Positions 9,701-21,239 of a stretch of DNA of 64,000 nt are shown here, in pieces. This stretch comes from Toxonevra muliebris (taxonomy: Eukaryota; Arthropoda; Insecta; Diptera; Pallopteridae), in NCBI GenBank assembly GCA_963691655.1, contig OY829326.1:54801776-54865775 (forward strand), in the 5' to 3' direction. The stretch's first letter is position 1. Each line of letters begins with the position of its first letter. The translations under genes were made by a program, and so were the position numbers. The notes beneath the pieces were generated by a model. It searched no databases. It was not told the DNA's origin and saw only the letters and a program-made list of their open reading frames with translations.

Positions 9701-11733
9701 GATCTGCTTTAATTCCTTCATCGAGGTAGTGAACCGCTGACAATCGAGCTGGAGATTGGAAATTGCGACTAGTTAAAACTACCGCCAGATTTTAATTGGA
9801 ACTCTCAAGGTTTTAGAAATCAAAGGTGCGCAAAAGTTAAATGGAAATGCAGTAACCACTAAGATAAAGAACGCTCTGTAAAAAATAATGTTGTTGTTGT
9901 AGCAGCTTGATGCGTTAAATTGAACGGTTCATGGGCGATGTAAATCGAGATGTAATCGACTCTGGAACGTAAGCCTAACTGTTTTTGGAACCTTGACGTA
10001 TTATAATAGCCGTTGGTCATGATATGTTCAGGTTCTGTGTTACACTAAAAGTTACATAAACGGAAACGATGATGATGATAAAATTGGTGGCATAGTTAAA
10101 TGCAGTATGTGTCCGTCCCTCCCTCCCTCCCTCCCTCTATTTCTTAATACAATTTCTATAGCCTTTAGCATATGTTGATTTCATTAGCTACTTACACGCG
10201 TATACAAATAAAAATTCCAATTGAATATTTAATTTTCAACGCAACCACACACACACACACACACTCACTCACTCACTAGATAACTAAATATCTTTAAATT
10301 CGAATCAAATATTTAAAAATCTTTACGAGTGCACCAATTAAAAAATATCTTAAACTCATCATGTGCTCATCACACACTCATCAACACACAGCCTCAGCAA
10401 TCAGAATTTTCATCCAATTATTCCTGTGTGTGTGTGTGTCGTCATCGTTATCCTCCCCTCCTTCCCCCCTGCCCCACTACCCTTTCGCTGATCATTAATT
10501 TCAACTCATCACACAGTTTTTCAGCTGTCTCAGTTTTCAAAAAACCACCAACTGAAACTCAACCCAAGTGTAGATAATCAATGCCCAACGGGTGGCGGCC
10601 ACAGCTATAGAATGATGAGCTGCTCCATCCAATGCTACAGCAACAGATCAGAGCAGAGAAGAGCCACGCATTGCGATCGTTTGATGATGATAAATGCCAT
10701 AATTTAATATTTTATGTCATAGTACCACATTTCATTTCACATGCAAACAAACCAATAACCAAGCAAGCAAACAAACGAACTCAATGTCCGTCGATATTCA
10801 TTCGTCCAATTGTGTCTGCATGGCTGACTGTCTTTAAAACAAACATGAGAAAAAAATTAAATCAAAACTTATATATATAAAAAAAAAAAAAATCGAAAAG
10901 CAAAACGATCGAAAACGCCAAAAAATTTAAAAATAAATAAAACACTCAAGATTTGACCGAGATTTCGAATACATTCAATAAATTAGAGGTGAATCCAAAA
11001 AAAATTAAAAAAGAAAAACACAAACCAGTAACAACAATTACAACAACACACGCATCATCACATTGCTGACTGCGTGCGCTCGCTGCGATGGGAAGAAATC
11101 TAAATCGGTGACCTGCAAGTTCAAGCCAACCAAGTCAAGTCAGCGCAAATTATTATTATACAAAGATGCGTGCGCATTTCTTCGAGTTGATTTTTTTTAT
11201 TTTTTTTTTAATTTTTTGAGCATGCGCGCATGTGAATATAAATACCACATGCATACAAATACACTCATACATTCAAACGCTTACGCTCGTATAGCTCTCA
11301 AGCAGGATAAGGCCGATTACTATTTCAATATTGAAAGGGGGAAGAGTTGCTCGCTCTCAACTCGATCGCACGCTCGATCGTTCATCGATTGTTGTCCCTT
11401 TAGTTCAACGCAGAGCATCGCATTGCGCCAGCACATAATCAGAGCAGTTTAATCGACACGAAAATGTAGTTTAAGTTAAATAAACGTTTAAACAAGATCA
11501 CATGTAAACAACAGCATATAACGACTTTTTGATACCCTTCCTTTCCTTTTTCCTTTACTTGCTTTTCCTCTTTTGTTTAATTTTTTTATTATTTGGTATT
11601 TGGGCAAAGAGAACTTGGTAGTTTTTTTTGTTGTTGTTGTTGTTTCGAAGCACTCGCATGAATTCTTTTGTTTGCAAGGGAGTGCTTAAATGTTTAAATT
11701 AAAGCAAATATCAAGTGCACCAGATCTCTAGTT
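9701..11733. other. intergenic DNA with microsatellites, no gene supported
   Basis: Contains a CCCT run (about 10116-10138), CA then ACTC repeats (about 10246-10278) and a GT run (about 10427-10440). The more complex stretch 11040-11460 has mixed composition and repeated CGATCG/CTCGC motifs, and is free of recognisable transposons. It could be regulatory or a promoter region, but no coding exon is recognisable. Confidence 0.45.
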
Positions 11734-11734
11734 A

Positions 11735-12272
11735 CAGTGTGTAGCAAAGATTTAAAACTTTTGGAGTTTAAAAAAAAAATCAGAAAATATTATTTAAAAA
11801 TCAGAAATTTCTACTTTTAAATGAAAAAGAATTTGAAGTAAAAACTCTCAGATTTTCAAAAATGAATTGTGTTTTAAATTGTTGAATTTTTATTTTAAAA
11901 AAATATTTTGTGTTTCAAAAGAATAAAAACGGTTTAAAAGAAGCAAAAAATATATCAAAAGTAAAAAAAAATTAATACATATAACAAAAATATTCAAAAA
12001 ATTACAAAGAATAAAAGAAAAAAAAGCGAAATTTCGTGAAACAAAAGTATCAAAGACTATCAAAAGACTTAGGAAACAAACTTGATTTATTACTATTATG
12101 TCTTGCAAACAGAATGAGGTTAAAGACTTGTCAATGATTTTAATAATTTTTTATGCATTTTTAGGAGAGGTTCTATTGTTTCATATGTACTCTCGGACCA
12201 GCGATGCATTAAGAGCGTGAAAGAACTTTTAATATAATTCAGACAAGCCCAAAAAGTTTTTGGACACTGTGA
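11735..12272. mobile_element. possible Tc1-like MITE
   Basis: The left end reads ACAGTGTGTAGCAAAG...AAACTTTTGGA and the right end, reversed, reads CACAGTGTCCAAAAACTTTT. These are loosely matching Tc1-type terminal motifs facing each other. The interior is AT-rich without a transposase. The match is imperfect, so this is a tentative call. Confidence 0.4.
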
Positions 12273-12924
12273 GTGTAACATGCACTATTTTTTTTTTGGT
12301 TCAAAAGTTGGTAGTTAGGCGCTCATGAAGTAAAATTGGTAAACCGCAACAGTGGTGGGCATTTACAAGATCACGTTTTAAAATTTTTAGATTTCTCATA
12401 TACAATTCATTAATCGCTTAACCTATTAAGGACGAGCGGGAACCAAAGTATATAGATCAAGAAAGTAATTTGAGAAAAAAATTATTTTTGAAACTGGCTC
12501 AGGAACGGCAAGGTACCATATGGGATCGCTAGGCATTACTGTGTTAAAGCCAGCTCCTTTATCTCCTTTTGTTCATTGAAATCTTAAGCTTAAAAGCTTT
12601 CCACTCGCTAACATAGAAATTGGCGTCACACCCATAAAGCTTTTCACCTACTAGCATTGAAATCTTACTGGAAAGTTAAAGCGATTTTCACTCACGAGCA
12701 TTGAAATCTTAATCTTAAATGATTATCAAAACATAAAAAGCATTAAAGCTTTTTGATTGCAATAGTTGAAATCTCATTATAAAAGCCATAAAGCTTAAAA
12801 GCTTTTGAGCCCACAAATATAGGAATCGGCGTCATTGCTTGATAGCTTAAATCTTTTCCCTTAAATCTTTTGCCATAGCAAACTCATTTAAAAATTTTAA
12901 AAGCTTTTCACTCGTGAGCAAAGG

Positions 12925-13560
12925 AAAGGTTTATCGTGAGAAGGCGAAGTAAGTTGTGGCCATTCTGAAGAAAAATCCAAGTATATCGGGAAAGGAATTG
13001 ACGAGGAAGGCTGATTGCACAGAAACTTTCGTGTGCACGACTCAGAAGGAAGCTGGGCTGAAGGCGCACAAGGTGCAAAATGTTCCGGATAGAAGCATTG
13101 TCAAGAAAGGAACCGCAAAACAACGAGCTAAAAAGCTGAAACAAGATTTTGTTAAGAAATTCGTATGCTGACTATTCCTAGCTTCCCGGCCAGGAACTTT
13201 ATACAGCTGATTCTCAAAGCCAAAAAGCTGGCAAAATTCCAAAAATAAAATCCTTGTTTGGCGGCAATTTGCAGTTGTGACAAAAGGAGCACCTCATTCG
13301 TGACATCGGGTACAGTTAATGGCGAAATATATGTGAAGAAATGCGTGCATAAGAGGTTGCTTCCATTTCTATGCCAACATGAAATATCCACTTTTTTTTT
13401 GGCCTGTCACTTTAGCGAAGCGGCCTTAGAGTGGTTTCAACGGCATGATGTGCCTAGAGAAGCCAATCCACCAAACTGCTCAAAACTATGGTCGATTGAG
13501 AGATACTAGTCTTAAGTAAAAAAGGAGATGAAGTTAACAAAAAAAAGTGGCCAAAAACCA
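12925..13560 (+). pseudogene. DD37E-type Tc1/mariner transposase relic
   Basis: Plus-strand frames give a helix-turn-helix region (AILKKNPSISGKELTRKA), a linker with KRLLPFLCQHEIST, and an AALEWFQ...PREANPPNC...IERY block typical of the last catalytic stretch of Tc1/mariner transposases. Order and wording match the copy at 20.1-21.1 kb, but this is a different, more decayed family. The second catalytic Asp region is destroyed (ACHFSEAAL without WPD) and several stops and frameshifts break the frame. Dead. Confidence 0.75.
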
Positions 13561-13721
13561 TCAAGACTTCAAAATAATGTGGTCTTCAGAAGCTGTGAGT
13601 CTACTATAAAAACATTAATGGACGGGATTCCTGAAAATTAAAACTTATTGTTAAAAATGATAATTCTTCTGGTTTCCAAAATATAATCATAAATAGTATG
13701 TAAATACAGGTAATAATATTT

Positions 13722-13995
13722 AGGGAAGTGATGATTCGATCCTAAGAACCCCAGATTAACAATTTGAAACGAACTAGATAAATTTTTCAAAAAGTCGTTC
13801 GGCATTTTGAATTTTGAAATTCTGTTTACAGATTCGCAGTAACCCCGAGTAACAAATTTCAAACGAATTAAATCAATTTTTCAAAAAATATTCCGCTATA
13901 TTGGATACGCCACTATTTACATATTCGGATTCAGCGGCCCAAAATACACCCAAATAACAAGTTTCAGATGAATTAGAACATTTTTTCAGAAATAT
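13722..13995. repeat. ~95-105-bp tandem repeat, about three units
   Basis: Units share ATTCGGATTCAGCG-like starts, an AACAAATTTCAAACGAATTA block and a TTTTTCAAAAA block; the last block recurs at spacings of 94 and 105 bp. Related arrays occur at 60235-60600 (two inverted halves) and a fragment near 42445. These look like internal repeats of a widespread insect transposon. Confidence 0.65.
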
Positions 13996-14539
13996 TTTTA
14001 TAAAAGCCATAAATCTTAAAAGATTTCGAACCCATAAGTATAGGAATCGACATCATTGCTTTATAGCTTGGAACTTTTCACTTAAGGGCATTGAAATCTT
14101 ATTAAAAAATTTAAAAGCTTTTCACTCGTGAGCAAAGGAGTCGATTTCACTAGTTTAAAGTGTAACTTCAATTAAATAAAAACTTCATTTTTCATTTCCT
14201 TTAATTTTTTTTTGCTAAATCAGAGACCAATTGGTTTAACTTATAAAAAATAAAGAGATTTCCAGTCTCAAATATAGGAATTGCCATCACTACTGTTCTA
14301 AAGCTGTAGTAGTGGCGAATAGTTCTAACCACACATACTTCTTTTTAAGCTTCCCCTTTGCAATATATTAAAATCTTAGATGACAAGCACATCCTTTTTT
14401 ATAGCATTTTGCCTTCTTCTGCTCTGGAGCAGTAATACCAGTTGAAAATTGAAAAATCATTAGAAAGCTTAAAAGTTTTTTACACATAAGCATATAAATT
14501 TCCATCATTGCTGTAATAGTACAGTCATTATAAAGACTT

Positions 14540-15607
14540 ATATCATAAAAATTCTGAACTGAGATTTTTCTTCAGTAATTGTTGGTATGGGTATGATTAA
14601 CGCTCGTATCTATACAGTTTTTCGCGGTAGTATACCGCTTTTTCAACTCCAAAACCGCATACCGCCTTTTTTTACCAAAATACCGCATTTCTACTAAGAA
14701 AAAAATATAAAATTTTTGAACACTACGAAATTCAAATTTATCAATCGCAATGCAAAACGTGTCAGAGAACAAGGGAAACTCGTTGCAAGAACACCTTTGA
14801 AAGAAGTGGAAACATTGAAGGCGATTCTTATCGTCAAATGTAACTTGAAATATCCATGCATTGATTTATATAAATATTTCATATCAAAACCAGAATCGCT
14901 TCGTCAAATTTCTTCAAAGCACAAATTCAATACAACTACAAAAGGAGATATAAAAATGAAGAACGAAGACGACTTAGATGATGGATAAATTGCTTTCCTG
15001 GTTAATTTTCATTGAAAAAAATTTATACCGCGAAATATACAGTTTTTTTCAAATCGATTTACAGTTTTTTTTTAATTTTCGGTAGAAATATACAGTTTTT
15101 GGTCGGATAAAAGATACGAGCGTTAGGTATGATAGATTCAAAAACCACAAAAAATCAGTTCTGGGGTTGTAGAGCGACCCCCCCAAAAATCCCCCCCTTT
15201 GATGAAAAAAGCCTTTTTTTACTAATAACAATTTTTGCTATAGGCTCCGCACGCAAAAATTCAAATAAACAAAGATGCGCGCGCATCCACAGTAAATCCA
15301 AAGTACTAAATTTGCAATTTCTTAAATATTGAATATCTCAAAAACTATGAGATATACGAAAAAATTATATAATACTTTTTTTTTATAAAATCACTTAAGC
15401 TTTTTATGTGTGCTAGATAATTTTTTGATATCTCCAACGGTTAACCAGTTATTAGTACAAAAATCCTTTTTTCACCATAGAGGGGGTTTTTTGGGGGGGT
15501 CGCTCTGCAACCCCAGAACTGATTTTTATGGTTTTAGAATCTATCATACCCCACACTAACAATTACTGAAAAAAAATCGCAGTTAAGAATTTGTATGAAA
15601 TTTTGGT
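14540..15607. mobile_element. long-inverted-repeat MITE (host of the hAT insertion)
   Basis: Outer arms run TCATAAAAATTCTGAACTGA onward through CTTCAGTAATTG, GGTATGATAGATTC and CAGTTCTGGGGTTG to GAGCGACCCCCCC. The right arm is the reverse complement, with about 115 bp or more of matching arm. The left arm is split at GGTATGAT by the hAT MITE. No protein is encoded. Outer boundaries are approximate. Confidence 0.72.
14598..15125. mobile_element. hAT MITE nested in another MITE
   Basis: Inverted termini TAACGCTCGTATC / GATACGAGCGTTA with an exact 8-bp duplication GGTATGAT at 14590-14597 and 15126-15133. Sub-terminal blocks (ATACAGTTTTT, GGTATAAA-like ACCGC repeats) also recur inverted. A 528-bp element with one unrecognised open frame (about 14716-14988) that lacks hAT transposase motifs. 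Confidence 0.82.
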
Positions 15608-15780
15608 GCATTTTTTACTCTACCGACTAAGGCTGAAAGTTTTTCGCTCGCGGACATAGGAATCGACATCACTGCTTTAAAGCTTGAAAGTTTTCACTTG
15701 CAGCCACAGAAATCTTACTGAAAACCTTTGACCTCTAAAGCTTTTTCCTCACAGGCATGTGAATCCATTATATTTCTTCT

Positions 15781-16438
15781 GTAGAGAAATATATTTCTTT
15801 AATTTCTATAGAAGAGATTGCTATTTTTTTATTTGTAGAAAATAAATGAGCAACTTTGCTATAGCCGTCTGCAAACTTGGTTGAGAAAACAGAAGGAGGA
15901 AATGGGTATTTTTCTACTTGTTGACACAACAATAAAAAAAATATGATTATTTGTTCCCAGTTAAAACATTACGAATCAACATCGATGAGTATATCTATTT
16001 ATAAACCAAAGTGGTTCTTGCTCCACTTGAAATCCAAAAAACAAGGAAATAGAAAATTGTGCAGAAAATCAACTACAAGTATGATAAAAAAAAACTTTAT
16101 TATTTATTATTACACTTTATCCCTGTTTCAAAAAAAATTTATGACTAAGAAGAAGAGCAAAGTAAAAGTTAATATTTGTTACACACTGTCAATGTGGAGT
16201 ACCAAAATATACCTTCACTACATTTGTGCAGACCTTTAACTATACAATTCAAGAAGATTTTAGTCTGCGCGTAAATGTGAAATTTTCATTATCAAAATAT
16301 TAAATAAAAACTTTTCACAAATTACTGTTAAATATAGTATTTTAGACAATCACTTAAATGAGATTGAAAATGTGAAATAATTTAAGCTAAAGAGTTTTAT
16401 ATGTTTTCCAATTTGGAAAAGCAAACAAAAAATTTTAA
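15781..16438. other. AT-rich DNA, nothing recognised
   Basis: An open stretch of about 98 codons near 15943-16239 on the plus strand is lysine/isoleucine-rich and matches no domain I know; I regard it as chance. Confidence 0.45.
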
Positions 16439-16440
16439 TA

Positions 16441-17375
16441 GGGGAATGTGGGGAATGTCGAACCACACTTTGATTTTGACTGATAACTCACCCTAAAATC
16501 GCATTTTTTCAAAATTTGAGAAGTGGAGGTTAAACTAGAAGCAAAATGCCACGTTTTGGGAGTTGGAGAATTTAAAAATTCGAATTTGATATAAAGTTTT
16601 AAGAATTGTAACAAAATATTCGATTTTGTCATTTTGAAAAATCGTGGGGAATGTCAAACCACTTTGCAAATTGAGAAAACTCGAACAAATATTGATGTAA
16701 AATGTTTATTTATGACTTCGTTATGAAAAAACATAAGATTTGAATGAAAAATATAGAGGGAAAATCGATGTTATTTATTCGGAGTCGCAGTTTTTGCATG
16801 TGAAATAGCCACCAGTCATGTGTACACATCGCAAGTGATTGTCGATTTTAATCTCTTTTATGGACGCTAAATATTCTTGGAGATCATGTTTTGCAATGTA
16901 ACGCGGCATATTGACGTTAAATTACTAAAAACTAACTTTTTGTCGATAATTTACTATATAACTAAATGGTTCGATATTCCCCACAAAAAGTGGTTCGACA
17001 TTCCCCAGAAGCTGTGTTCTAAAAAATAGCCGCCCATGAGTCGCAGAACCAAATTTCATGCAAAAAAAAACTTTTTTCACTGTCAATAATATTCACACAC
17101 AATGATTTGAAAAATATTTACCTGCTTGGTTTTACGCAAAAATGTTGAAAAAGCAATGTAATTTTTAAAACACAAAAACACTTTTGGAATCTCAAAAATC
17201 ACTTGATTATCGCAGACAGCACAAAATACGTCTCATCGGTTCGACTGCTAATGAAAAAATGAGATGAAGCTGAAATAATACGATGGCAAAAGTTTCGTAT
17301 AGACCGAATATCATATAATGCAGATAAAACAAATGCTTCGACATTCCCCATGGTTCGAAATTCCCCACATTCCCC
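16441..17375. mobile_element. TA-flanked MITE with GGGGAATGT ends
   Basis: Inverted ends GGGGAATGTGGGGAATGTC and GGGGAATGTGGGGAATTTC, each next to TA (16439-16440, 17376-17377), consistent with a TA-duplicating Tc1/mariner-like or pogo-like element. The motif GGGGAATGTCRAACCA recurs internally near 16644, 16970-17005 and 17335. Length 935 bp. A short Cys-containing frame inside is listed separately. Confidence 0.78.
16775..16909 (-). CDS. 44-aa ORF inside the GGGGAATGT MITE
   Basis: ATG at 16909 to TAA at 16775. The peptide begins MPRYIAKHDLQEYLASIKEI and ends with CVHMTGGYFTCKNCDSE, including a CKNC pair. It is the only ordered protein-like piece in the element and could be the surviving tip of a transposase or a DNA-binding module. 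I do not recognise the family, and expression is unknown. Confidence 0.3.
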   Translation of the reverse strand: MPRYIAKHDLQEYLASIKEIKIDNHLRCVHMTGGYFTCKNCDSE

Positions 17376-17379
17376 TACC

Positions 17380-18365
17380 ATTTTAAAGAAAATTTAAAAA
17401 AAAAGAACTGAATTTTTTTCTGGGAAGTATTTATTTTAAATGCACATAGTCAATAAATAAATTGAAATTTTAAGCAGAGTCTCGTGACCAGTGAAACAGA
17501 ATTTTTCCAATCCTAATATTAAAATAATATTTTCAAAACAAATACTATGAACTTACTAACCATTTTCTTTAAATATATTATCCTTTAACACACACACACA
17601 CTTTACCTACTTCCACCAGCATTTCCTATCAACGTGCACCCATTATTACATTTAACCAACCTGACAATTAAAGCTTCTTCAGCAGCCACCTAAGCATCAA
17701 ATCAGTTTCACAAAATACAAAAAAAAATACGAAAAAAAAAAACTGATATCCTTGCACTTTATATTCAACTGCTGTGCTCAACGGTGTCACTGTCAATGTC
17801 ATTTAACCAACAACAGCAGCAGCAGCAACTACAGCGGCAGCAAGAACAGCAACATCAACTACAGCACCATTAACATCAACAACATTGAAAAAGAGTGCAA
17901 AAGTGCTTTACACTTGGCACTTGGGTGCTCTACCTTGTGATCCATTACCAAAGCGTGCAGAAAACGAAAAAAAAAAAATTATATATATATATATGAAAAA
18001 AGAAGCGATGAAACGATGAAGATCGTCTTTTCATCTGCATAGTACATGTTGAAGACTTTAATATGTGCACTCATTGAATTGACATTTAGTAAATATTGCA
18101 GCAATAGCATCCAACAGCAACAGCAATAGCATCGCGCGTTGGCACGTTTTACGCTAATATGTGCAGCATGCAGTGTGGCAAAAAAATACAAAATAACAAT
18201 AATAAGAAAAAGAAATAAAGGCTGCAAAAAGAAGAACATGTACGTGATTTAGTTGAAGGTATTTGGTTTATTTTTTTTTTGTTTTATTTTTTTTCAATTT
18301 ACATACAACATGAAATAATTTAAAATTAATACGAAGTATTTGCTTCTCACTGCAAGAATGAAAAG
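17380..18365. other. intergenic DNA with CAG tracts
   Basis: Holds a CAG/CAA-rich stretch around 17808-17870 and a short AT dinucleotide run near 17980. No gene is recognised. It is relatively free of transposon hallmarks. Confidence 0.45.
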
Positions 18366-18369
18366 AGTT

Positions 18370-20045
18370 TTTTGTGTTTTACACTTTTACTATTTTTTTA
18401 CTAGTACCTATAATATTTTTAATACTCTTTCTAATATTTAATGTGGTGTTTCTATAATTTTTAATATTTTTTTTTTTTGTTTTGTAATAATATTAAAACT
18501 TTTTAGCTTTTAATATTTTTTCAAATATTTTTCTTATTATTCTAATATTTTTGCTAGTAACACTAATACTTCACAATAATTTGTTTTAATATTTTTAATG
18601 CTCCTTCTAAAAAATTTTCTATTGTATATGTTTATATTGTATTTTTTGCATACTTTTAATGTTATCTGAAATAACTTTTAATTTTTCTCTGAAATACGAT
18701 TTCTAATATTTCATCCAATATTGTGATATTTTTTTAAATATTCTTAAATTTTTTGAATATTTTTAACCCTTCTCTAATGTTTCGTCTAATATTTTCATAA
18801 ACTTTAATATTTTTTTTTTTTTATGTTCCTAAAATTTGTTTTTACTTTTCATATTTTTTCTAATATTTTCAATATATTCTAATATATATTCTAATATTTT
18901 TCTAAATATCATTATTACCTTCCAATATTTTTTTGAATGTTTTTTTTTCTTATATTTCTAATATTTTTTTTATTGCATTTGTTCATGTTGCATTTTTTGC
19001 ATATTTTTAATGCTTTTTAAAATATTTCTTTTCTCTGAAAAAATATTTCTAATATTTTATCTAATGATTTTACAGTTTTTAATATTCTTAAGATTTTGTA
19101 AACATTTAATATTTTTTCAAATGTTTTTAATATTAGCCTAATATATTTCCTAATATCACTAATATTTTCCAATATATATTTTTAATATTTTTAAATTTTT
19201 CTTCTTATATTTCTAATATTTTTAATAATGTAATGTAATAATATAGTTTTTGCATACTTTTAATGTTTTTTGAAATATTTTTTAATTTTTTTCTGAAATA
19301 ATATTTCTAATATTTCACCTAATATTTTTAAAATTTTTAATATTCTTAAAATTTTTTAAACTTTTAATATTTCTTCAAATATTTTTATTATTATTTTGAT
19401 ATTTTTCTTAATATTAGTAATACTTTCCAATATTTTAATGTTCCAACTTATATCTCTAATATTTTTCTATTGTATTTATTTATATTATATTTTTTGCATA
19501 TTTTTAATATTTTCTGAAATATTTTTTGATTTTTCGCTGAAATAATAATTTTTAATATTTTTTTTTTAATACCCTTAAAATTTTTTAATATTTTTTTTTT
19601 TTAATACTCTTAAAATTTTTTAATATTTTTATTCCTTTATAATATTTCAACTAATGTTTTTATAATTTTTAATATTTTTTTTTAATATTCTTAAAATTTT
19701 GTAAACTTTTAATATTTTTTCAAATATTTATAATATTTTTTCAAATATTTATAATATTATTCTAATATTTTTCCTAATATTATTAAAACTTTTCAATATT
19801 TTCCTAATATTTTTAATGTTTCCTTCTTATATTTCCAAATATTTTTTTACTTTATTTGTTTATATTAAATATTTTTTCATATTTTTAATTTCTTTTTTAA
19901 TATATTTTAATTTTTCTCTGAAATAATATTTCTAATATTTTCCTACAAATTCGTACAAATTTTTAAATTTTCATATTTTTCCTAATATTTTAAATATTAT
20001 TCTAATATTTTTCCTAATATCACTAATAATTATCTTAACATATAT
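18370..20045. repeat. TAATATTTTT-type degenerate array
   Basis: TAATATTTTT and close variants recur every ~10-40 bases, with longer-range echoes (TTGCATATTTTTAATG and TTTCTCTGAAATAATATTTC appear several times at roughly 270-300-bp intervals). This suggests a larger degenerate tandem unit beneath the simple motif. Non-coding. Confidence 0.75.
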
Positions 20046-20122
20046 AAATTCAATAGCTTTTAAACGGTTGATCTTAGAGTTTTGTTTTTTTTTTTTTTAT
20101 TTAATTGATAATATTTTACAAA

Positions 20123-21135
20123 TTACAGAAAAATAACTTTTATGAACTCGTGGACCTTTTTTGATAAGCCTTCCATTAGAGATTTGATAGTTGTTTCTGA
20201 CACCTTTTTGGAACAGTTTGCCCATCTCCTTTTAAAATCTTCGATATTTTGGGACACCTTTTTTGTGCTCTTTAAGTTTCCTTTCACAAGAGCCCAATAT
20301 CTCTCCACTGGTCTTAGCTCCGGACAATTTGGAGGATTGGCCTCTCTTGGTACAAAAACTATGTTATTACTTTGGTACCACTCCAGAGCTTTCTTGCCGT
20401 AGTGTCATGATGCCAAATCGGGCCAAAAATATGTGGACACATTGTGCTCTCTTATGAAAGGAAGAAGTCTTTTTTCAAACATTCTTTGATGTATATTTCG
20501 GTATTTATAGAGCCCACTGTAACAAATGACTTGCTTCTTTTGCCGCAACTGCATATAGCTTGCCATACCAGGAATTTTTTAGGAAATTTTTTCAGCTTTT
20601 GGATTCTAAATTATTCTTCGACATTTCCTCGAGCATCAGCAACATAAAAATTTTGACCCAGAAGCTGCGTAAAATCTGCCAGTACTTACGTTTCGTCGTC
20701 CATTATACAACATGAATATTTTTGTATGAAATTTGATTTTAATTTCCGAGCCCTACTTTTGGCGTCTAAATTTTTTGCAGCATTCCTATCTGCAAATGTT
20801 TTCACACCTACATTGGCTTTAACTTTTCGCACCAAATAGTCAGAGCACTGGGCTAACCGGGCAGCTTTGCTACCAGATGTGTTTGGAGATCTTTTCAATA
20901 TGCTTTCTATTTTCTTGGCTTTCCCAATATCATGTGGTCCTTGTTTTCTTCCCAAACCAGGTTTCCTATCGATGGTCAAGTTCTCCTGAAATTGTTTAAT
21001 AATATTGGAAACAGTTTGACGGCAGACCTTCAATTCTTTGGCCAATTTTTTGTAGGACCAATTTGGATTTTTTCGAAAATTTTTGATAATTTTAAGACGT
21101 ACTTCTTTTTCTTCACTCATTTTAATCAAACTCAC
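20123..21135 (-). pseudogene. DD37E Tc1/mariner-like transposase pseudogene
   Basis: A frame from ATG at 21135 gives an N-terminal helix-turn-helix (KKLAKELKVCRQTVSNIIK) and a second DNA-binding region, then MDDET carrying the first catalytic Asp. Further along, in another frame, YFWPDLAS carries the second Asp and PNCPELRPVERYW the third acidic residue. Counting from the sequence, 37 residues separate that Asp from the Glu, the DD37E signature described for mosquito elements. Full-length enzymes of this group run about 330-350 aa, so nearly the whole gene is here. It is broken by TAA directly after MDDET, another TAA about 26 codons later, a frameshift near 20450 and a TGA inside the WPDLAS-HYG block. 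It once catalysed cut-and-paste transposition; now dead. Terminal repeats were not resolved in the surrounding AT-rich array. Confidence 0.88.
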
Positions 21136-21239
21136 AATAAATCAACATGTTTGTAATTAAAAATAACAAGTGACATATTTTTTAAAGATAACTAGATCAA
21201 AGAAATTTTAAAATTTTACACCCAAAATAAATTATTAGG

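Larger units (their letters stand above)
12560..15780. repeat. degenerate tandem-repeat island, interrupted by insertions
   Basis: A loose unit recurs many times: TTAAAAGCTTTTCACTCGTG, then AGCAWAGGAATCG, then CATCACTGCTTTAAAGC, then GAAATCTTA. A higher-order block of about 150 bp at 12779-12929 is repeated at about 13998-14156. The array is split by a DD37E relic, a ~100-bp tandem array and a nested MITE pair. Copies are much diverged, so the array is old. Confidence 0.65.

Noticed and set aside
11063..11452. 129-codon frame with N-terminal cysteines
   Set aside because: Low-complexity Phe/Lys/His composition and no recognised motif; more likely chance in a compositionally mixed region.
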